A stretch of DNA of 5,605 nt from JAHRAH01 sp051009015 (GTDB lineage: Bacteria > Pseudomonadota > Gammaproteobacteria > Tethybacterales > Persebacteraceae), in contig JBPCWZ010000122.1 of NCBI GenBank assembly GCA_051009015.1, forward strand, positions 1-5,605. The letters are read 5' to 3'. Below are positions 5,470 through 5,605 of this stretch, in pieces; within the stretch, counting starts at the first letter, position 1; each line of letters begins with the position of its first letter. Under the pieces are notes generated by a model, which was given only the letters and a program-made list of their open reading frames with translations, did no database searches and was not told the origin of the DNA. The position numbers were made by a program, and so were the translations under genes.

Positions 5470-5605
5470 ATGAAAAAAACGATATTGATAGTGCTTGCTT
5501 TGGCGGGCTTTGCGGTGCAAAACGGCGCGGCGGACGGCGGCGGCTTTGCCGACTTCCGCAAACAACAACAGGCGCGGCTTTTGGCGGCGATTGACAACTC
5601 GCTGG
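5470..5605 (+). CDS. small exported protein of unknown function, N-terminal part only
   Basis: Forty-five residues are visible before the right edge. The start MKKTILIVLALAGFAV is a textbook signal peptide: two lysines, then a hydrophobic core of about 12 residues. A plausible signal peptidase I site follows at NGAA before DGGG, which points to a periplasmic or outer-membrane product. The mature part begins with a glycine-rich stretch, then FADFRKQQQARLLAAIDNSL, likely helical and charged. I do not recognise the family. The ATG at 5470 is chosen over 5464 because of its spacing from GGAGGT. The frame is open further upstream to 5197, and an in-frame ATG at 5383 exists, but that one has no ribosome site and would bury the signal peptide. 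The gene follows a structured leader, which suggests post-transcriptional control. Its C-terminus lies outside the window. Confidence 0.8.
   Translation, partial: MKKTILIVLALAGFAVQNGAADGGGFADFRKQQQARLLAAIDNSL

Overview
The window looks like chromosomal DNA of a G+C-rich proteobacterium. The best evidence is a minus-strand housekeeping operon read in the order rplU, rpmA, obgE, proB, ispB. The rplU-rpmA-obgE(-proB) order is typical of beta- and gammaproteobacteria. In many of them ispB lies next to this cluster but divergent from it; here it is the last gene of the same operon. Coding sequence is dominated by GCC/GCG-type codons, and the genes are packed with 1- or 4-base overlaps. I cannot name the genus.

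Layout: positions 1-3519 (minus strand) hold, from right to left, ribosomal protein L21, ribosomal protein L27, the Obg ribosome-assembly GTPase, glutamate 5-kinase and the start of a trans-prenyl diphosphate synthase that runs off the left edge. An 87-bp divergent intergenic region (3520-3606) follows, with one extended -10 promoter candidate on each strand. Then comes a plus-strand FAD-dependent amino-acid oxidase/dehydrogenase of the DadA/DAO family (3607-4860).

Positions 4861-5469 hold no convincing gene but are full of structure. A strikingly AT-rich tandem array at about 4936-5208 is built on a 21-bp lattice with a 42-bp super-period. It carries palindromes whose arms change together between copies. 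After a short GC-rich spacer there is an extended -10 promoter (TGCTATACT). A long, nearly perfect stem begins almost exactly at its predicted start point and closes a multi-helix RNA-like fold (about 5308-5402). A strong Shine-Dalgarno follows, then the beginning of a small exported protein (5470 to the right edge) that I do not recognise.

The left half is ordinary: translation machinery plus proline and isoprenoid-quinone biosynthesis, co-transcribed and probably translationally coupled. The right part is the accessory-looking portion. The most interesting items are the phased palindromic repeat array and the structured leader in front of the exported protein gene; neither matches a family I can name by eye.
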